A model generated the notes under the pieces. That model was not told where the DNA came from and did no database searches. It worked only from the letters and a program-made list of their open reading frames with translations. From contig NZ_VLKF01000001.1 in NCBI RefSeq assembly GCF_007994135.1, forward strand, positions 682,001-746,000: a stretch of 64,000 nucleotides of DNA, written 5' to 3'. Shown piece by piece: positions 28,702 through 37,681 of the stretch. This DNA comes from Modestobacter roseus (GTDB lineage: Bacteria; Actinomycetota; Actinomycetes; Mycobacteriales; Geodermatophilaceae). Position 1 is the stretch's first letter. Each line of letters starts with the position of its first letter. The position numbers and the translations under genes were made by a program.

Positions 28702-30084
28702 ATGGAGGACACGGTCGCCCAGGGCGCCCCGGTCGAACTGCTGCGGACGGCGCTCCCGGACGGGGTGGTCGTCACCGACCCGGCGGTGGTCGAGGGGTAC
28801 CGCCACGACTGGTCGCGGCTGCCCGACGCCGGGTGGCCGGTGGCCGTGGTGCGCGCCGAGTCGGCCGCCCACGTGCAGACCGCCGTCCGCTGGGCCGCCG
28901 AGCACCGGGTCCCGGTGACCGTGCGGGGCGCGGGCACGAGCCTGGCCGGCGGGGCCACCGCCGTCGACGGCTGCCTGCTGCTGAGCACCGAGCGGATGAC
29001 GGCGATCGAGATCGACCCGGTCGACCGCACCGCCGTCGTCGGGCCGGGGGCGCTCAACGCCGCCGTCAAGGACGCCGCCGCGGCGCACGGGCTCTGGTAC
29101 CCGCCGGACCCCGGTTCCTTCCGGATCTCCTCGATCGGCGGGAACGTCGCGACCAACGCCGGTGGCATCTGCTGCGTCAAGTACGGCGTCACCACCGACT
29201 ACGTCCAGGGGATCGACGTCGTGCTGGCCGACGGGCGGCTGATCACCCTGGGTGGGCGCACCGTCAAGGACGTCGCCGGGCTGCCGCTGCTCAAGCTGTT
29301 CGTCGGCAGCGAGGGCACCCTGGGCGTGATCACCCGGGTCGTGCTCCGGCTGGTGCCGCAGCCGCACCCGGCCGGGACGCTCGTGGCCTACTTCGACACC
29401 CCCCGGGACGCCGCCCGCGCCGTGGTGGCGATGGGCTCCCGGGTGCGGCCCTCGATGCTGGAGCTGATGGACTCGGCGTCGATCAACGCCGTCGAGGACC
29501 TCCGGGCGATGGGCCTGGACCGGGACGCCGGCGCCCTGCTGGTCGGCCAGTCCGACGCGCCCGGCGGCGCCCGGGCCGGCGAGCTCGCCGTCATGACCGA
29601 GTGCTGCGAGGCGGCCGGTGCGACCACCGTGTTCGCGACCGACGACCCGGTCGAGGGGGACCTGTTCCTCGAGGCGCGACGCGCGGTCGGCCCGGCCATC
29701 GAGGTCCGCGGCGCCGCCCTGCACGAGGACATCTGCGTGCCCGTGCACCAGCTGCCCACCGCGATGGCGCGCATCGAGGAGATCGCCGCGACCTTCCAGG
29801 TGGAGATCCCGGTCTTCGCGCACGCCGGTGACGGCAACCTGCACCCGGTGATCGTCCACCGCCCCGGCGACGAGGAGGGCCGGGCGCGCGCCCTGCAGGC
29901 CTTCGACGCCGTCCTCCAGGTGGCCCTCGAGTGCGGCGGCACCATCACCGGCGAGCACGGGGTCGGGCGCACCAAGCGGGCGGCCCTGCTCGACCAGCTC
30001 GACGCCGACGTGATGGACGTCGGACGGCGGGTGCGCAGCGCGCTGGACCCGCTGGGCATCCTCAACCCCGGCGTGCTCTGGTGA
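28702..30084 (+). CDS. GlcD-type FAD-linked oxidase (2-hydroxy acid dehydrogenase)
   Basis: A 460-residue flavoprotein of the D-lactate/glycolate oxidase family, oxidising 2-hydroxy acids to 2-oxo acids. The N-terminal FAD domain shows VPVTVRGAGTSLAGGATAVD and SIGGNVATNAGGICCVKYGV; the C-terminal domain has FAHAGDGNLHPV and GTITGEHGVGRTKR, which hold the active-site His/Glu residues of the family. Ends in LDPLGILNPGV as expected. The ATG at 28702 follows no strong ribosome site. It overlaps the DUF3237 gene and is divergent from the importer-ThDP operon, so the three may form one route. Confidence 0.87.
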   Translation: MEDTVAQGAPVELLRTALPDGVVVTDPAVVEGYRHDWSRLPDAGWPVAVVRAESAAHVQTAVRWAAEHRVPVTVRGAGTSLAGGATAVDGCLLLSTERMTAIEIDPVDRTAVVGPGALNAAVKDAAAAHGLWYPPDPGSFRISSIGGNVATNAGGICCVKYGVTTDYVQGIDVVLADGRLITLGGRTVKDVAGLPLLKLFVGSEGTLGVITRVVLRLVPQPHPAGTLVAYFDTPRDAARAVVAMGSRVRPSMLELMDSASINAVEDLRAMGLDRDAGALLVGQSDAPGGARAGELAVMTECCEAAGATTVFATDDPVEGDLFLEARRAVGPAIEVRGAALHEDICVPVHQLPTAMARIEEIAATFQVEIPVFAHAGDGNLHPVIVHRPGDEEGRARALQAFDAVLQVALECGGTITGEHGVGRTKRAALLDQLDADVMDVGRRVRSALDPLGILNPGVLW

Positions 30085-30593
30085 GCCGCCCTCGACCGGA
30101 TCGGAGCACGGTGCCGCCCACCGCACCACCCTCACCCACCCCGCCTCCCTTGGAGCACCTGCTGCACCTCGAGGTCACCGTCGCTCCGCCGATCGAGATC
30201 GGCGCGACCCCGGGCGGCCTGCGCCGGGTCGTCCCGATCACCGGCGGCATCGTCTCCGGCCCGCTGCTGACCGGCCGGGTGCTGCCGGGCGGGGCCGACT
30301 TCCAGGTGATCCGGACCCCGACGGAGACCGTGGCCGAGGCCCGGTACGTGCTTGAGTCCGACCAGGGGGAGCGGGTCTACGTCGAGAACACCGGCCTGCG
30401 CACCGGGTCGGCCGAGGACATCGCCCGGCTGCGCGACGGCCTCCCGGTCGACCCGGCCCGGATCTACTTCCGGTCGGTGCCCCGCTTCGAGACCGACGCC
30501 CCGCGGCTGGCCGTGCTCACCTCGCACGTGTTCGTCGGGTCAGGGGTCCGGCATCCGGACACCGTCGTCTTCGACTTCTTCCGCGTCGGCTGA
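30081..30593 (+). CDS. DUF3237 family protein
   Basis: A 170-residue protein, GTG start overlapping the oxidase stop by four bases. After a Pro-rich N-terminus come the DUF3237 marks: PIEIGATPGGLRRVVPITGG, SGPLLTGRVLPGGADFQVIR, YVLESDQGERVYVENTGLRT and YFRSVPRFETDAPRLAVLTS. The fold is a small beta-barrel, and the family often accompanies catabolic oxidoreductases. Its biochemical role is not established to my knowledge. Coupling with the GlcD-type gene suggests a shared substrate. Confidence 0.85.
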   Translation: MSRPRPDRSTVPPTAPPSPTPPPLEHLLHLEVTVAPPIEIGATPGGLRRVVPITGGIVSGPLLTGRVLPGGADFQVIRTPTETVAEARYVLESDQGERVYVENTGLRTGSAEDIARLRDGLPVDPARIYFRSVPRFETDAPRLAVLTSHVFVGSGVRHPDTVVFDFFRVG

Positions 30594-30740
30594 CGGACGC
30601 GCTCCCGGCGCTCCCGGCGGTTCCCGCGGAGTTCCCCGCGCGGGTGACGATTCGGTGACAGCTCCGTCCCTGATGGTGGGCCGCGGGCCTCGTGGGAACA
30701 GCTCTGGTGTCAACGACCCCGAGCGGAACGAGGAATCGAG

Positions 30741-31424
30741 ATGACGGAGAGTCGTACACGAACGGAGACGGCGTTCACCGAGAACGTCGCCGAGCCCGTC
30801 GGCGTCAGCGGTGAGGGCGCCACGCGTGCCGGGGCCGTCGACCCGGTCGCCCACACCGGCACCGCGCCGGTGCTCGTGAGCGGGTCGTCGTCCCGCCGCG
30901 ACCGGGTGCGCTGGGGTCCGGTCTGGGCCGGCCTGATCGTGGCCGTGCCGACCTTCCTGCTCCTGCAGGTGGCCACTCTCGCCGTGGGCTGGTGGGACGT
31001 CGGCGCCAACGACGGGGCGAGCAACGCCGACTGGCTCAGCGGCGTCAACGGCCTGATCGCCCTGTTCCTGGGTGGGCTGACCGCGGGTGCGACCGCGCTG
31101 TGGCGCGGGTTCGCCGAAGGGCTGCTGCACGGCATCCTGGTGTGGGCCCTCACCGTGGTCACCCTGGTGGTCCTGACCCTCTTCGGTGGGGGTGCCCTGT
31201 TCGGTTCCCTGGCCGGCGTGGTCACCGACGTCGCCAGCATCCAGCAGGCCAACCTGCCGGACATCGCCGCCGGCCAGGCGGCCGACGTGGCCCGCAACAG
31301 CGCCGAGTGGGCCGCCCTGGGCCTGGGCCTCTCGATCGCCGCGGCTGCGATCGGTGGCGTGATCGGCGCCAAGATGTGGCCGAGCAAGAAGGCCGTCGAG
31401 AAGGACGACTCGACCGTCCGCTGA
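30741..31424 (+). CDS. multi-pass membrane protein of unknown function
   Basis: A 227-residue protein with a disordered N-terminus of about 55 residues and four hydrophobic segments: about 59-83 (VWAGLIVAVPTFLLLQVATL), 98-122, 128-155 (GILVWALTVVTLVVLTLFGG) and 192-212. Small residues at helix ends (GGLTAGATALWRG) suggest tight packing, as in TIGR04086-like proteins. A ribosome site GAGGAA lies before the ATG. No motif points to transport or enzymatic function. A strong hairpin follows 30 bases after the stop. Confidence 0.65.
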   Translation: MTESRTRTETAFTENVAEPVGVSGEGATRAGAVDPVAHTGTAPVLVSGSSSRRDRVRWGPVWAGLIVAVPTFLLLQVATLAVGWWDVGANDGASNADWLSGVNGLIALFLGGLTAGATALWRGFAEGLLHGILVWALTVVTLVVLTLFGGGALFGSLAGVVTDVASIQQANLPDIAAGQAADVARNSAEWAALGLGLSIAAAAIGGVIGAKMWPSKKAVEKDDSTVR

Positions 31425-31453
31425 CGCCTCGGCGCCTCACGAGCGCCTGCCAT

Positions 31454-31489
31454 GACCGCCCCGTGCACCGTCCGGTGCACGGGGCGGTC
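31454..31489 (+). terminator. strong intrinsic-type hairpin
   Basis: Arms 31454-31470 and 31473-31489 are perfectly complementary over 17 bp (GACCGCCCCGTGCACCG and its complement) with two bases between them. It follows the membrane gene by 30 bases. Confidence 0.8.
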
Positions 31490-31585
31490 GTGTGTCCGGG
31501 GGTGCCTCGTCGCGGCTGCCCGGATGCCGGGTGGCGTGGGGACGGCCATGATCGGTGACGTGATCATCTCTGCAGCGGGTCGTGC

Positions 31586-31867
31586 ATGACCGCGTCCGAG
31601 CAGCGCCCCTCCAACCGCTGGGAGCGGGCGGCGCAGGCGGACCGACGACGCTCCAGGGAAGAGGCCAGGGCGTTCCTGGCTCGGCGCTCGTTCGGGCACG
31701 ACCTGGCCGTCCAGCTGGCCTGGGGGTGCCTGGGCGCGGTCGTGGGACTCCTGCTGAGCGGCTGGGGCCTCGCCGCCGTCAACTTCGTGATCCTCACCGG
31801 CGGGGGCCTGCTGACCCGCGAGTTCCTCCGTCGCCGCTACGCCCGCGACCCAGATCCCGACAGCTGA
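31586..31867 (+). CDS. small membrane protein of unknown function
   Basis: A 93-residue protein. A charged N-terminal helix (WERAAQADRRRSREEARAFL) is followed by two hydrophobic segments, about 41-60 (LAVQLAWGCLGAVVGLLLSG) and 64-78, and a short basic tail. The ATG at 31586 has only a weak ribosome site. It converges with the DUF5872 gene (18 bases between the stops). Confidence 0.55.
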   Translation: MTASEQRPSNRWERAAQADRRRSREEARAFLARRSFGHDLAVQLAWGCLGAVVGLLLSGWGLAAVNFVILTGGGLLTREFLRRRYARDPDPDS

Positions 31868-31885
31868 CTGCGCCGGCTCCGCAGC

Positions 31886-32455
31886 TCAGCTCCGGCGGCG
31901 ACGGGACTCGATCGCGGCCAGCACCGTCTTCCGGCTGCTGCCCAGCTCGCGCTCCGCCTGCTCGGCCCGGTCGAGCTGTGAGTCCCCGCTCATCCGTCGC
32001 ACCGCCCGCTGCGCCTCGTCGGCGGTCATCCCGACCAGCTCGGCGGCCGCGCGGGCCTCCCGGGCCGCGTCGGTGTTGGGCACGTGCTGGTCCTGCGCCC
32101 GCTCCTTGACCCTCTCGGTCTCCGCGCGATCATCGTCGCTGAGCAGTTGCCACGCGGCGTCGGGGAGGTAGCGCCCGGTGTGGTCGCCGTGCCGGGCGCG
32201 GTCACCGCCGTCCCCGGTGTGCCAGTCCTGCTCGGTCCACTGCCGCAGGTGCTGCTGGGACTCGCTGCGCTCGCCCTCGTGCCGGTAGCCGCCGCCGTGC
32301 TGCTCGTACTCGTGCACCAGCAGCTGGCTCTTGCGGGCGCTCCACTGACCGGGGCGACCGCCGCGGTCACCTGCCTTGATCTTCTCCTTGAGCCGCTCCC
32401 GCAGCTCGGGGTCGCTGTAGTCGCCCGCGTAGTCCTCCGCTGACTTCCCGCTCAT
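31886..32455 (-). CDS. DUF5872-domain protein
   Basis: A 189-residue hydrophilic protein. The N-terminus reads YSDPELRERLKEKIKAGDRG, GRPGQWSARKSQLLVHEYEQ, HGGGYRHEGERSESQQHLRQ, which is the DUF5872 pattern. The rest holds a WHTGDGGDRARHGDHTGRYL stretch and an Ala/Glu-rich C-terminal helix region with TDAAREARAAAELVGM. Such proteins are common in actinomycetes and halophiles, with no proven function; the name hints found in databases are not experimental. Confidence 0.75.
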   Translation of the reverse strand: MSGKSAEDYAGDYSDPELRERLKEKIKAGDRGGRPGQWSARKSQLLVHEYEQHGGGYRHEGERSESQQHLRQWTEQDWHTGDGGDRARHGDHTGRYLPDAAWQLLSDDDRAETERVKERAQDQHVPNTDAAREARAAAELVGMTADEAQRAVRRMSGDSQLDRAEQAERELGSSRKTVLAAIESRRRRS

Positions 32456-32485
32456 GGGCAGCGCCGTACCCCGGGTTCGGAGACG

Positions 32486-32788
32486 TCAGTCCGAGGGCGG
32501 CAGCAGCCGGGGCGCGAAGACCTCGTCGATCGGGCGCGGACCGACGTACTGCCGGCAGCTGCAGCTCACCCAGGTGTGCCCGGCCCACTTGCCGCGCTTG
32601 GTGTAGGCGTCCCGGGCCACCTCCGAGTGGCAGATGCCCTGCTCCGGGTCGTGCTGGCTCAGCGGATGGCCGCAGCCGCACATCGCCTGCGGCAGCGCCG
32701 GGGCTGCGCCCCGTCGTCGTCCCAGCCGCCCGGCGACGAAACCGACCGCCAGCAACGCGCCACCCACCAGCAGGCTCACCGGCTCCAC
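32486..32788 (-). CDS. small membrane-anchored Cys/His-rich protein
   Basis: A 100-residue protein from GTG 32788, which has AGGAGG upstream on the minus strand; a longer frame to an ATG at 32875 lacks this. One N-terminal hydrophobic segment (LLVGGALLAVGFVAGRL) precedes a compact domain with CGCGHPLSQHD, then GICHSEV and WVSCSCRQYVG. The Cys and His spacing could bind zinc. I do not recognise a family with a known function. Confidence 0.6.
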   Translation of the reverse strand: MEPVSLLVGGALLAVGFVAGRLGRRRGAAPALPQAMCGCGHPLSQHDPEQGICHSEVARDAYTKRGKWAGHTWVSCSCRQYVGPRPIDEVFAPRLLPPSD

Positions 32789-32885
32789 GGGGCACCTCCT
32801 CGACTCACGCTCCGACGGTAGCGCCGTCCGGTGGTCAGGCGGCGACGATGGTTGACCAGTTGTGGCCTGGGGCACACCGAAATGC

Positions 32886-33140
32886 GTGAACAGCTACGCC
32901 GTCGGCTTCGCCCGACCAGACCGCCGGTCCTGGGCCCAGCCGGCAGACCAGCCCATGTCCTGGCACGCGGTGGAGGCCCACCGCCCCGCCGACGAGCTCG
33001 ACGGGGAGGTGGAGCTCGCCGTCTGCGGGGCGATCGTGCAGGTCTGGGGATCGCAGCGGTGGGAGCGGGTCGGCCGCGGACGGTCCGGCTGCACCGACTG
33101 CCGGCGGCGGACGGCGCAGGAGCTGCAGCGGGTGAGCTGA
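32886..33140 (+). CDS. small conserved hypothetical protein with CxxC
   Basis: An 84-residue protein from GTG 32886 (an upstream ATG adds 8 residues). Visible features are DRRSWAQPADQPMSWHAVEA, a central AVCGAIVQVW strand and CTDCRRR near the C-terminus. The single Cys plus CxxC arrangement suggests a small zinc-binding domain. Actinomycete proteins of this size and layout are common but unnamed. The stop is directly next to that of the convergent acyl-CoA dehydrogenase gene. Confidence 0.5.
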   Translation: MNSYAVGFARPDRRSWAQPADQPMSWHAVEAHRPADELDGEVELAVCGAIVQVWGSQRWERVGRGRSGCTDCRRRTAQELQRVS

Positions 33141-33141
33141 T

Positions 33142-34371
33142 TCAGATCGACTGCGGCGGCTCGGGCGCCGTCCGCGGGGCGGCCCGGCGGCCGGTGATCG
33201 CCGAGATGCCGGTGACCTCCCGGCCCACGATCAGCGCCTGCACGTGGTCGGTGCCCTCGAAGGTGTAGATCGCCTCGATGTCGGCGTGGTGCCGGGCCAC
33301 GTGGTGCTCCAGCAGGATCCCGTCGCCGCCGAGCAGGTCCCGCGCGTCGGCCACGATCGCCCGGGCCTTCTTCGCGTTGTTCATCTTCGCCAGCGACGCC
33401 ATCGCCGCGGTCATCCGGTCCTCGTCGGCCAGCACCGACAGCCGCCAGCACAGCAGCTGCATGCTGGTGATCTCCGCGAGCATCCGGGCCAGCTTCTCCT
33501 GCACCAGCTGGTAACCGGCGATCGGCTGGCCGAACTGCTCCCGCCGCAGGGTGTGCGCCAGCGCCAGCTCGTAGGCGGCCTCGGCCACGCCCAGCGCCCG
33601 CCAGGCCACGGTGTACCGGGTCCGGTCGAGCACCTTCGCGACGTCCTTGAAGGAGTGGCACCCGGCCAGCCGGTTCTCCGCCGGCACCCGCACCCCGTCG
33701 AGGGTGATCTCGGCCTGCCACACCGCGCGCAGCGCCGTCTTGCCGGTCATCCGGGTCGCGGTCCAGCCGATCGACCCCTTCGGGACGACGTAGCCGCCGA
33801 CGTCGCCGTCCTCGTCCCTGGCCCAGATCAGCACCAGGTCGGCGATGGTGCCGTTGCCGATCCACTTCTTCGCCCCGGTGAGCACGTACTCGTCGCCGTC
33901 CCGCACCGCCCGGGTCTCCAGCGCCACGGCGTCCGAGCCGTGCTGGGGCTCGGTCAGGCCGAACGCGCCGATCGTCTCCAGCCGGGCCATCGCCGGCAGC
34001 CAGCGCTCCTTCTGCTCCGCGCTGCCGAGCATGTCGATCGACTGCATCGCCAGGAAGCTGTGCACGCCGTAGAAGGTGCCGAGGCTGCCGTCGGCGCGCG
34101 CCCACTCGCGGGCCACCAGCCCGGCCGCGACGGCGCTCATGCCGGGGGAGCCGTACCCGCGCACGGTGCCGCCGGCGATGCCCAGCCCGGCGATCCCCGG
34201 CAGCAGCGCGTGCGGGAACTCGGCGCGCTCCCAGTAGTCGTTGATCACCGGGGTGACCTCGCGGGTGCAGAACTCCCGGACCCGATCGCGGACCTCGATC
34301 TCCGCCGGGTGCAGCAGGTCCTCGAGGACGTAGAAGTCGGTTCCGGTCGGGGTGGTGGCAGCGCTGCTCAC
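33142..34371 (-). CDS. acyl-CoA dehydrogenase (glutaryl-CoA dehydrogenase-like)
   Basis: A 409-residue FAD enzyme that introduces a double bond next to an acyl-CoA thioester. The N-terminal helical domain is followed by FGLTEPQHGSDAVALETRAV, the FAD/substrate loop, then YVLTGAKKWIGNGTIADLVL and the C-terminal helices with FGQPIAGYQLVQEKLARML and GGDGILLEHHVARHHADIEA. The base Glu is in YTFEGTDHVQALIVGREVTG. The FEGT position and the VTGISA ending resemble the glutaryl-CoA dehydrogenase branch, which can also decarboxylate. It is a single gene with no beta-oxidation partner next to it. Confidence 0.85.
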   Translation of the reverse strand: MSSAATTPTGTDFYVLEDLLHPAEIEVRDRVREFCTREVTPVINDYWERAEFPHALLPGIAGLGIAGGTVRGYGSPGMSAVAAGLVAREWARADGSLGTFYGVHSFLAMQSIDMLGSAEQKERWLPAMARLETIGAFGLTEPQHGSDAVALETRAVRDGDEYVLTGAKKWIGNGTIADLVLIWARDEDGDVGGYVVPKGSIGWTATRMTGKTALRAVWQAEITLDGVRVPAENRLAGCHSFKDVAKVLDRTRYTVAWRALGVAEAAYELALAHTLRREQFGQPIAGYQLVQEKLARMLAEITSMQLLCWRLSVLADEDRMTAAMASLAKMNNAKKARAIVADARDLLGGDGILLEHHVARHHADIEAIYTFEGTDHVQALIVGREVTGISAITGRRAAPRTAPEPPQSI

Positions 34372-34398
34372 CCGGCGGACGTTACGCGCGCGAGCGGT

Positions 34399-34908
34399 TC
34401 AGCGGCGGTCGAGGGTGCCGCGCAGGAACGCGGCCTGGCCGGCGTGCTGCAGGTCGTCGGTGAGCACGCTGACCAGCCGGACCCCGAGGGTCACCGGCGG
34501 GTCCCAGCGCTCGTCGACGACCCGGTCGAGGTCGGCGTCGGACAGGCCGCGGACGAACTCCGCGGTCCGGCGGTGCACCTCGGTGGAGTAGCCGGTCAGC
34601 AGTTCGGGGTCGGTCACCCGGGTCGCGGCGACGTCGTCGCTGCTGAAGCCGTAGCCGGTGGCGCCGAGGTCGAACGGGAGGTCGAACCGCTCGGCCCACC
34701 CCGCGTCGGTCCAGGCCTGCGGACGGCCGGCGACCTCGGCCACGTGGTCGTCCTGCACCCGGAGGAGGTGCCAGACCAGCCAGCCGATCGTGTTGGCCTG
34801 GGGGTCGATCCGCTCGTCCAGCAGTGCCGGGTCCAGGCCGTCGAGGACTCCCCGGACGGCCCCTTCGACGTTGTCGAACGCGGTCAGCAGCAGGTCGCGG
34901 CTCAGCAT
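34399..34908 (-). CDS. DinB-family protein (possible mycothiol-dependent enzyme)
   Basis: A 169-residue four-helix-bundle protein. The metal-binding His pattern is visible: TIGWLVWHLLRVQDDHVAEV in the first half and LTDDLQHAGQAAFLRGTLD near the C-terminus, with TEVHRRTAEFV between them. In actinomycetes many DinB/DUF664 proteins use mycothiol as cofactor or are thiol transferases. The start at ATG 34908 gives a normal length. It lies just behind the acyl-CoA dehydrogenase gene on the same strand (27 bases), but its start is 108 bases from the divergent A-T-TE gene. Confidence 0.8.
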   Translation of the reverse strand: MLSRDLLLTAFDNVEGAVRGVLDGLDPALLDERIDPQANTIGWLVWHLLRVQDDHVAEVAGRPQAWTDAGWAERFDLPFDLGATGYGFSSDDVAATRVTDPELLTGYSTEVHRRTAEFVRGLSDADLDRVVDERWDPPVTLGVRLVSVLTDDLQHAGQAAFLRGTLDRR

Positions 34909-35003
34909 GCCGGCGGCGTACCCCCGAGCCGGGTCGCGGCAACATGCGTTCCGCCCGAGCACCCGCTCGGCTGATCGGCGTTCCCTTCCTGCCGATGTCG
35001 TAC

Positions 35004-35009
35004 TACTTT
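35004..35009 (+). promoter_or_regulatory. leaderless -10 box of the first A-T-TE gene
   Basis: TACTTT ends 7 bases before the ATG at 35017. The same arrangement with TAGCTT stands before the paralogue at 37682, and the surrounding CGTACTA.CTTTCCCGA-like sequence is shared. Confidence 0.5.
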
Positions 35010-35016
35010 CCCGACC

Positions 35017-37592
35017 ATGGAGCCCGGGGAGCAACAGGGGTTGCGGTCTGGTCCGGTGGGGTTCGCGCCCCTGGACGAGCGCAGCGTGGACGACTGGTTG
35101 ATCGACCGGATCGCCGAGGTGGCGCTCGGCCAGCCGGAGGTGCCGGCGCTGGCCGACCGGGATCGCGCGGTGTCCTACGCCGACCTCCTGCGGGAGGCGG
35201 AGACCGTCCGCGCCGCGGTCGTGGCGGCCGAGGACGACGGCCGCCCCGTGTGCGTGCTCCGGCGGCCGGGGGTCGACGCGGTGGTCGCGGTTGTCGGGGT
35301 GATCGCCGCCGGCACGCCGGTGGTGGTGCTCGACCCCACGACCCCGGCCCCGCGGCTGCGGCACTACGTGGAGCTGGCCGGGGCGCGGGTGTGCGTCTCC
35401 GAACCGGCGCACGCCGAGGTCGCCGCCGAGGTCTGCCCGGTGGTCGTCCAGCCGACCGGGCCGGCGGGCGACCCGGAGCTGGCGTCGGTCGCCGCGGCGC
35501 TCGGGTCGGCACCGCGAGGGCCGGGCGAGGCGGTCAGCCTGGTGTTCACCTCGGGATCGACGGGGCTGCCCAAGGGCGTGTTCTCCGACTCCCGCACGCT
35601 GGTGCACGACGCCTGGACGAACTCCGTGGCCAGCGGTTGCTACGGCCCCGGTGACGTGGTGGCCAACCTGCTGCCGCTCGGGTTCGACGCGGGGTTGAAG
35701 GGCGCTCTCGCCGGGCTCCTGGCCGGCACGACGCAGCAGCTGTTCGACCCCCGCACCCGGTCGGTCTCCGAGCTGCCGGGCTGGTTGCGGGAGGTGGGCG
35801 CCTCCGTGCTGGTGGCCAGCCCGGCGATCATGCGGGGCCTGGTCGCGACGCTCCCGCCGGGGGACCGCCTGGACACGCTGTCGACCGTCACGATGGGCGG
35901 GGAGACGGTGCACGCCGCCCAGATGGCCGCGATCCGCGGGGTCGTCGGCCCGGACTGCGAGATCCGCAACCGGTACGGGTCGACCGAGACCGGGCTGCTC
36001 GCCGAGTTCCGGCTGCGGCCGGGAGACCCGGCGCCCGCCGGCGCCGTACCGGTGGGCCGGCCGGTGCCCGGCATGCAGTTCCTCGTGGAGATGGAGGACG
36101 GCGAGCGGCGCGAGCACGGCACCGGGCGCCTGGTGGTGACCTCCCACTGGCTGGGCCGCGGGTACTGGGGCGCGCCGGAGCTGACCGCGGCTGCCTTCTC
36201 CGACGCGGCCGACGGGGCCCGCACGTTCCGGACCAGTGACTCGGCCCGGATCGACGAGGACGGCTACGTGACCCTGCTGGGCCGCACCGACCACAGCGTC
36301 AAGGTCCGCGGCCACCTCGTCGAACCGGGCGAGGTCGACGCCGCCCTCTTCGCCCTCCCCGAGGTCCGCGAGGCGGTGGTCGTCGGGGCCGAGAACGCGC
36401 GGGGGCAGATCCGCCTCGTCGCCTACGTCGTTCCAGCGGCCGAGCGGCTGGACGCTGCGACCGTCCGGCGCGCCGTCCGCGACGTGCTGCCCGGCTTCAT
36501 GGTGCCGCAGGACATCGTGTTCCTCACCGCCCTGCCGCGGACCGAGCGGGGCAAGCTGGACCGTTCCGCGCTGCCGCCGCCGCCCGCCCGGACCGGGACC
36601 GTGCCGCCCGGCACCGACTGGGAGCGGGTGGTCGCCGCCGAGTTCGCGCGCGCCCTCGAGCTCGAGGAGGTCGGGCTGCACGATGACTTCTTCGAGCTGG
36701 GCGGCGACTCGCTGGCGGCGGAGGCGCTGCTGGCGTCGATGGGCACCGAGATGAAGGTGCCGGCGCGAGTGCTCACCACCACGCTGCTGCAGGAGTCGCC
36801 GACGGTCGCGTCCTTCGCCGAGGCGGTGCGACGGGGCCGGACCCCCGAGCACCCGACCATGGTCCGGCTCCGCGGCGAGGGCAGCCGTGCGCCGCTGTTC
36901 TGCGTCGCGGGGGCGGGGGTGTGGCCGTCGGTTTCCGGTCGCTGGCCCTCCGGCTCGGGCCGGACCAGCCGGTGTGGGGGTTGCAGGCCCACGGCATGGA
37001 GAACCGCGGGCTGCCGGACTGGTCGGTGCAGGCCATCGCCCGCCGTCACCTGGTCGCCGTGCGGACCGTGCAGCCGCACGGGCCCTACCGGCTCGCCGGG
37101 CACTCCCTGGGCGGGGTCGTCGCCCTGGAGATGGCTCATCAGCTGCGGGCCGCGGGGGAGGAGGTCGCACTGCTGACCGTCCTCGACTCGTTCCCGCCCG
37201 ACCCCCGGACGTCGCCTCCGGCGATCGACGGTGGGCCGCTCAGGCGGGTGAAGCAGATCGGTGCCCTGGTGCTGACCGGGATCGTCCCGGACGCGGGCAA
37301 GGGGCACTACCTGCGCTTCTTCCGGCAGGGGATGTGGCTGCAGCGGCGGTACCGGGGGGTTCCCTGGGACGGCCGCACGCTGGTGCTGGTGGCCGGGGAT
37401 GACCCGGACTCCGCGGCGCGCTCCCGCTGGTCCGGCTACCTGACCGGGCAGTGGTCGATGCACGAGGTGCCGGGCAACCACACCGGGATGCTGCACGAGC
37501 CGAACGTCGCCGAGGTCGCGAAGCTCGTGGCGGCCGAGCTCGACGCGGTGTCCGGCGTCGGCAGCTGGGTCCCCACGGGGCTGGACGCGTGA
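35017..37592 (+). pseudogene. A-T-TE nonribosomal peptide synthetase-like protein, copy 1, one-base frameshift
   Basis: Closely related to the next gene. Adenylation domain: LVFTSGSTGLPKGVF (A3), NRYGSTETG (A5), TSDSARIDEDG (A7), LGRTDHSVKVRGHL (A8), TERGKLDRSALP (A10). Carrier domain with [17 protein letters not shown]. Thioesterase with GHSLGG, Asp in LDSFPP and His in GNHTGML. Just after LFCVAGAG (about 36909-36921) one base is missing compared with copy 2 (GGGGGTGTGG against GGGCGGCGTGG), so the TE continues only in another frame to 37592. The unrepaired frame ends at 37176 after a nonsense tail. The restored length would be about 858 residues. If real, copy 1 lacks release; if an error, there are two full synthetases. 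Confidence 0.85.
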
Positions 37593-37668
37593 CCTGACGA
37601 GGCAGGGGCGGCCTCGCCCCGACCTGCACGCCAGGACGGCCCGGATGTTGCTCCGGACGGTTCCGTAC

Positions 37669-37674
37669 TAGCTT
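37669..37674 (+). promoter_or_regulatory. leaderless -10 box of the second A-T-TE gene
   Basis: TAGCTT ends 7 bases before the ATG at 37682; TTGCTC at 37648-37653 is a weak -35 candidate with a short 15-base spacer. Confidence 0.5.
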
Positions 37675-37681
37675 CCCGATC

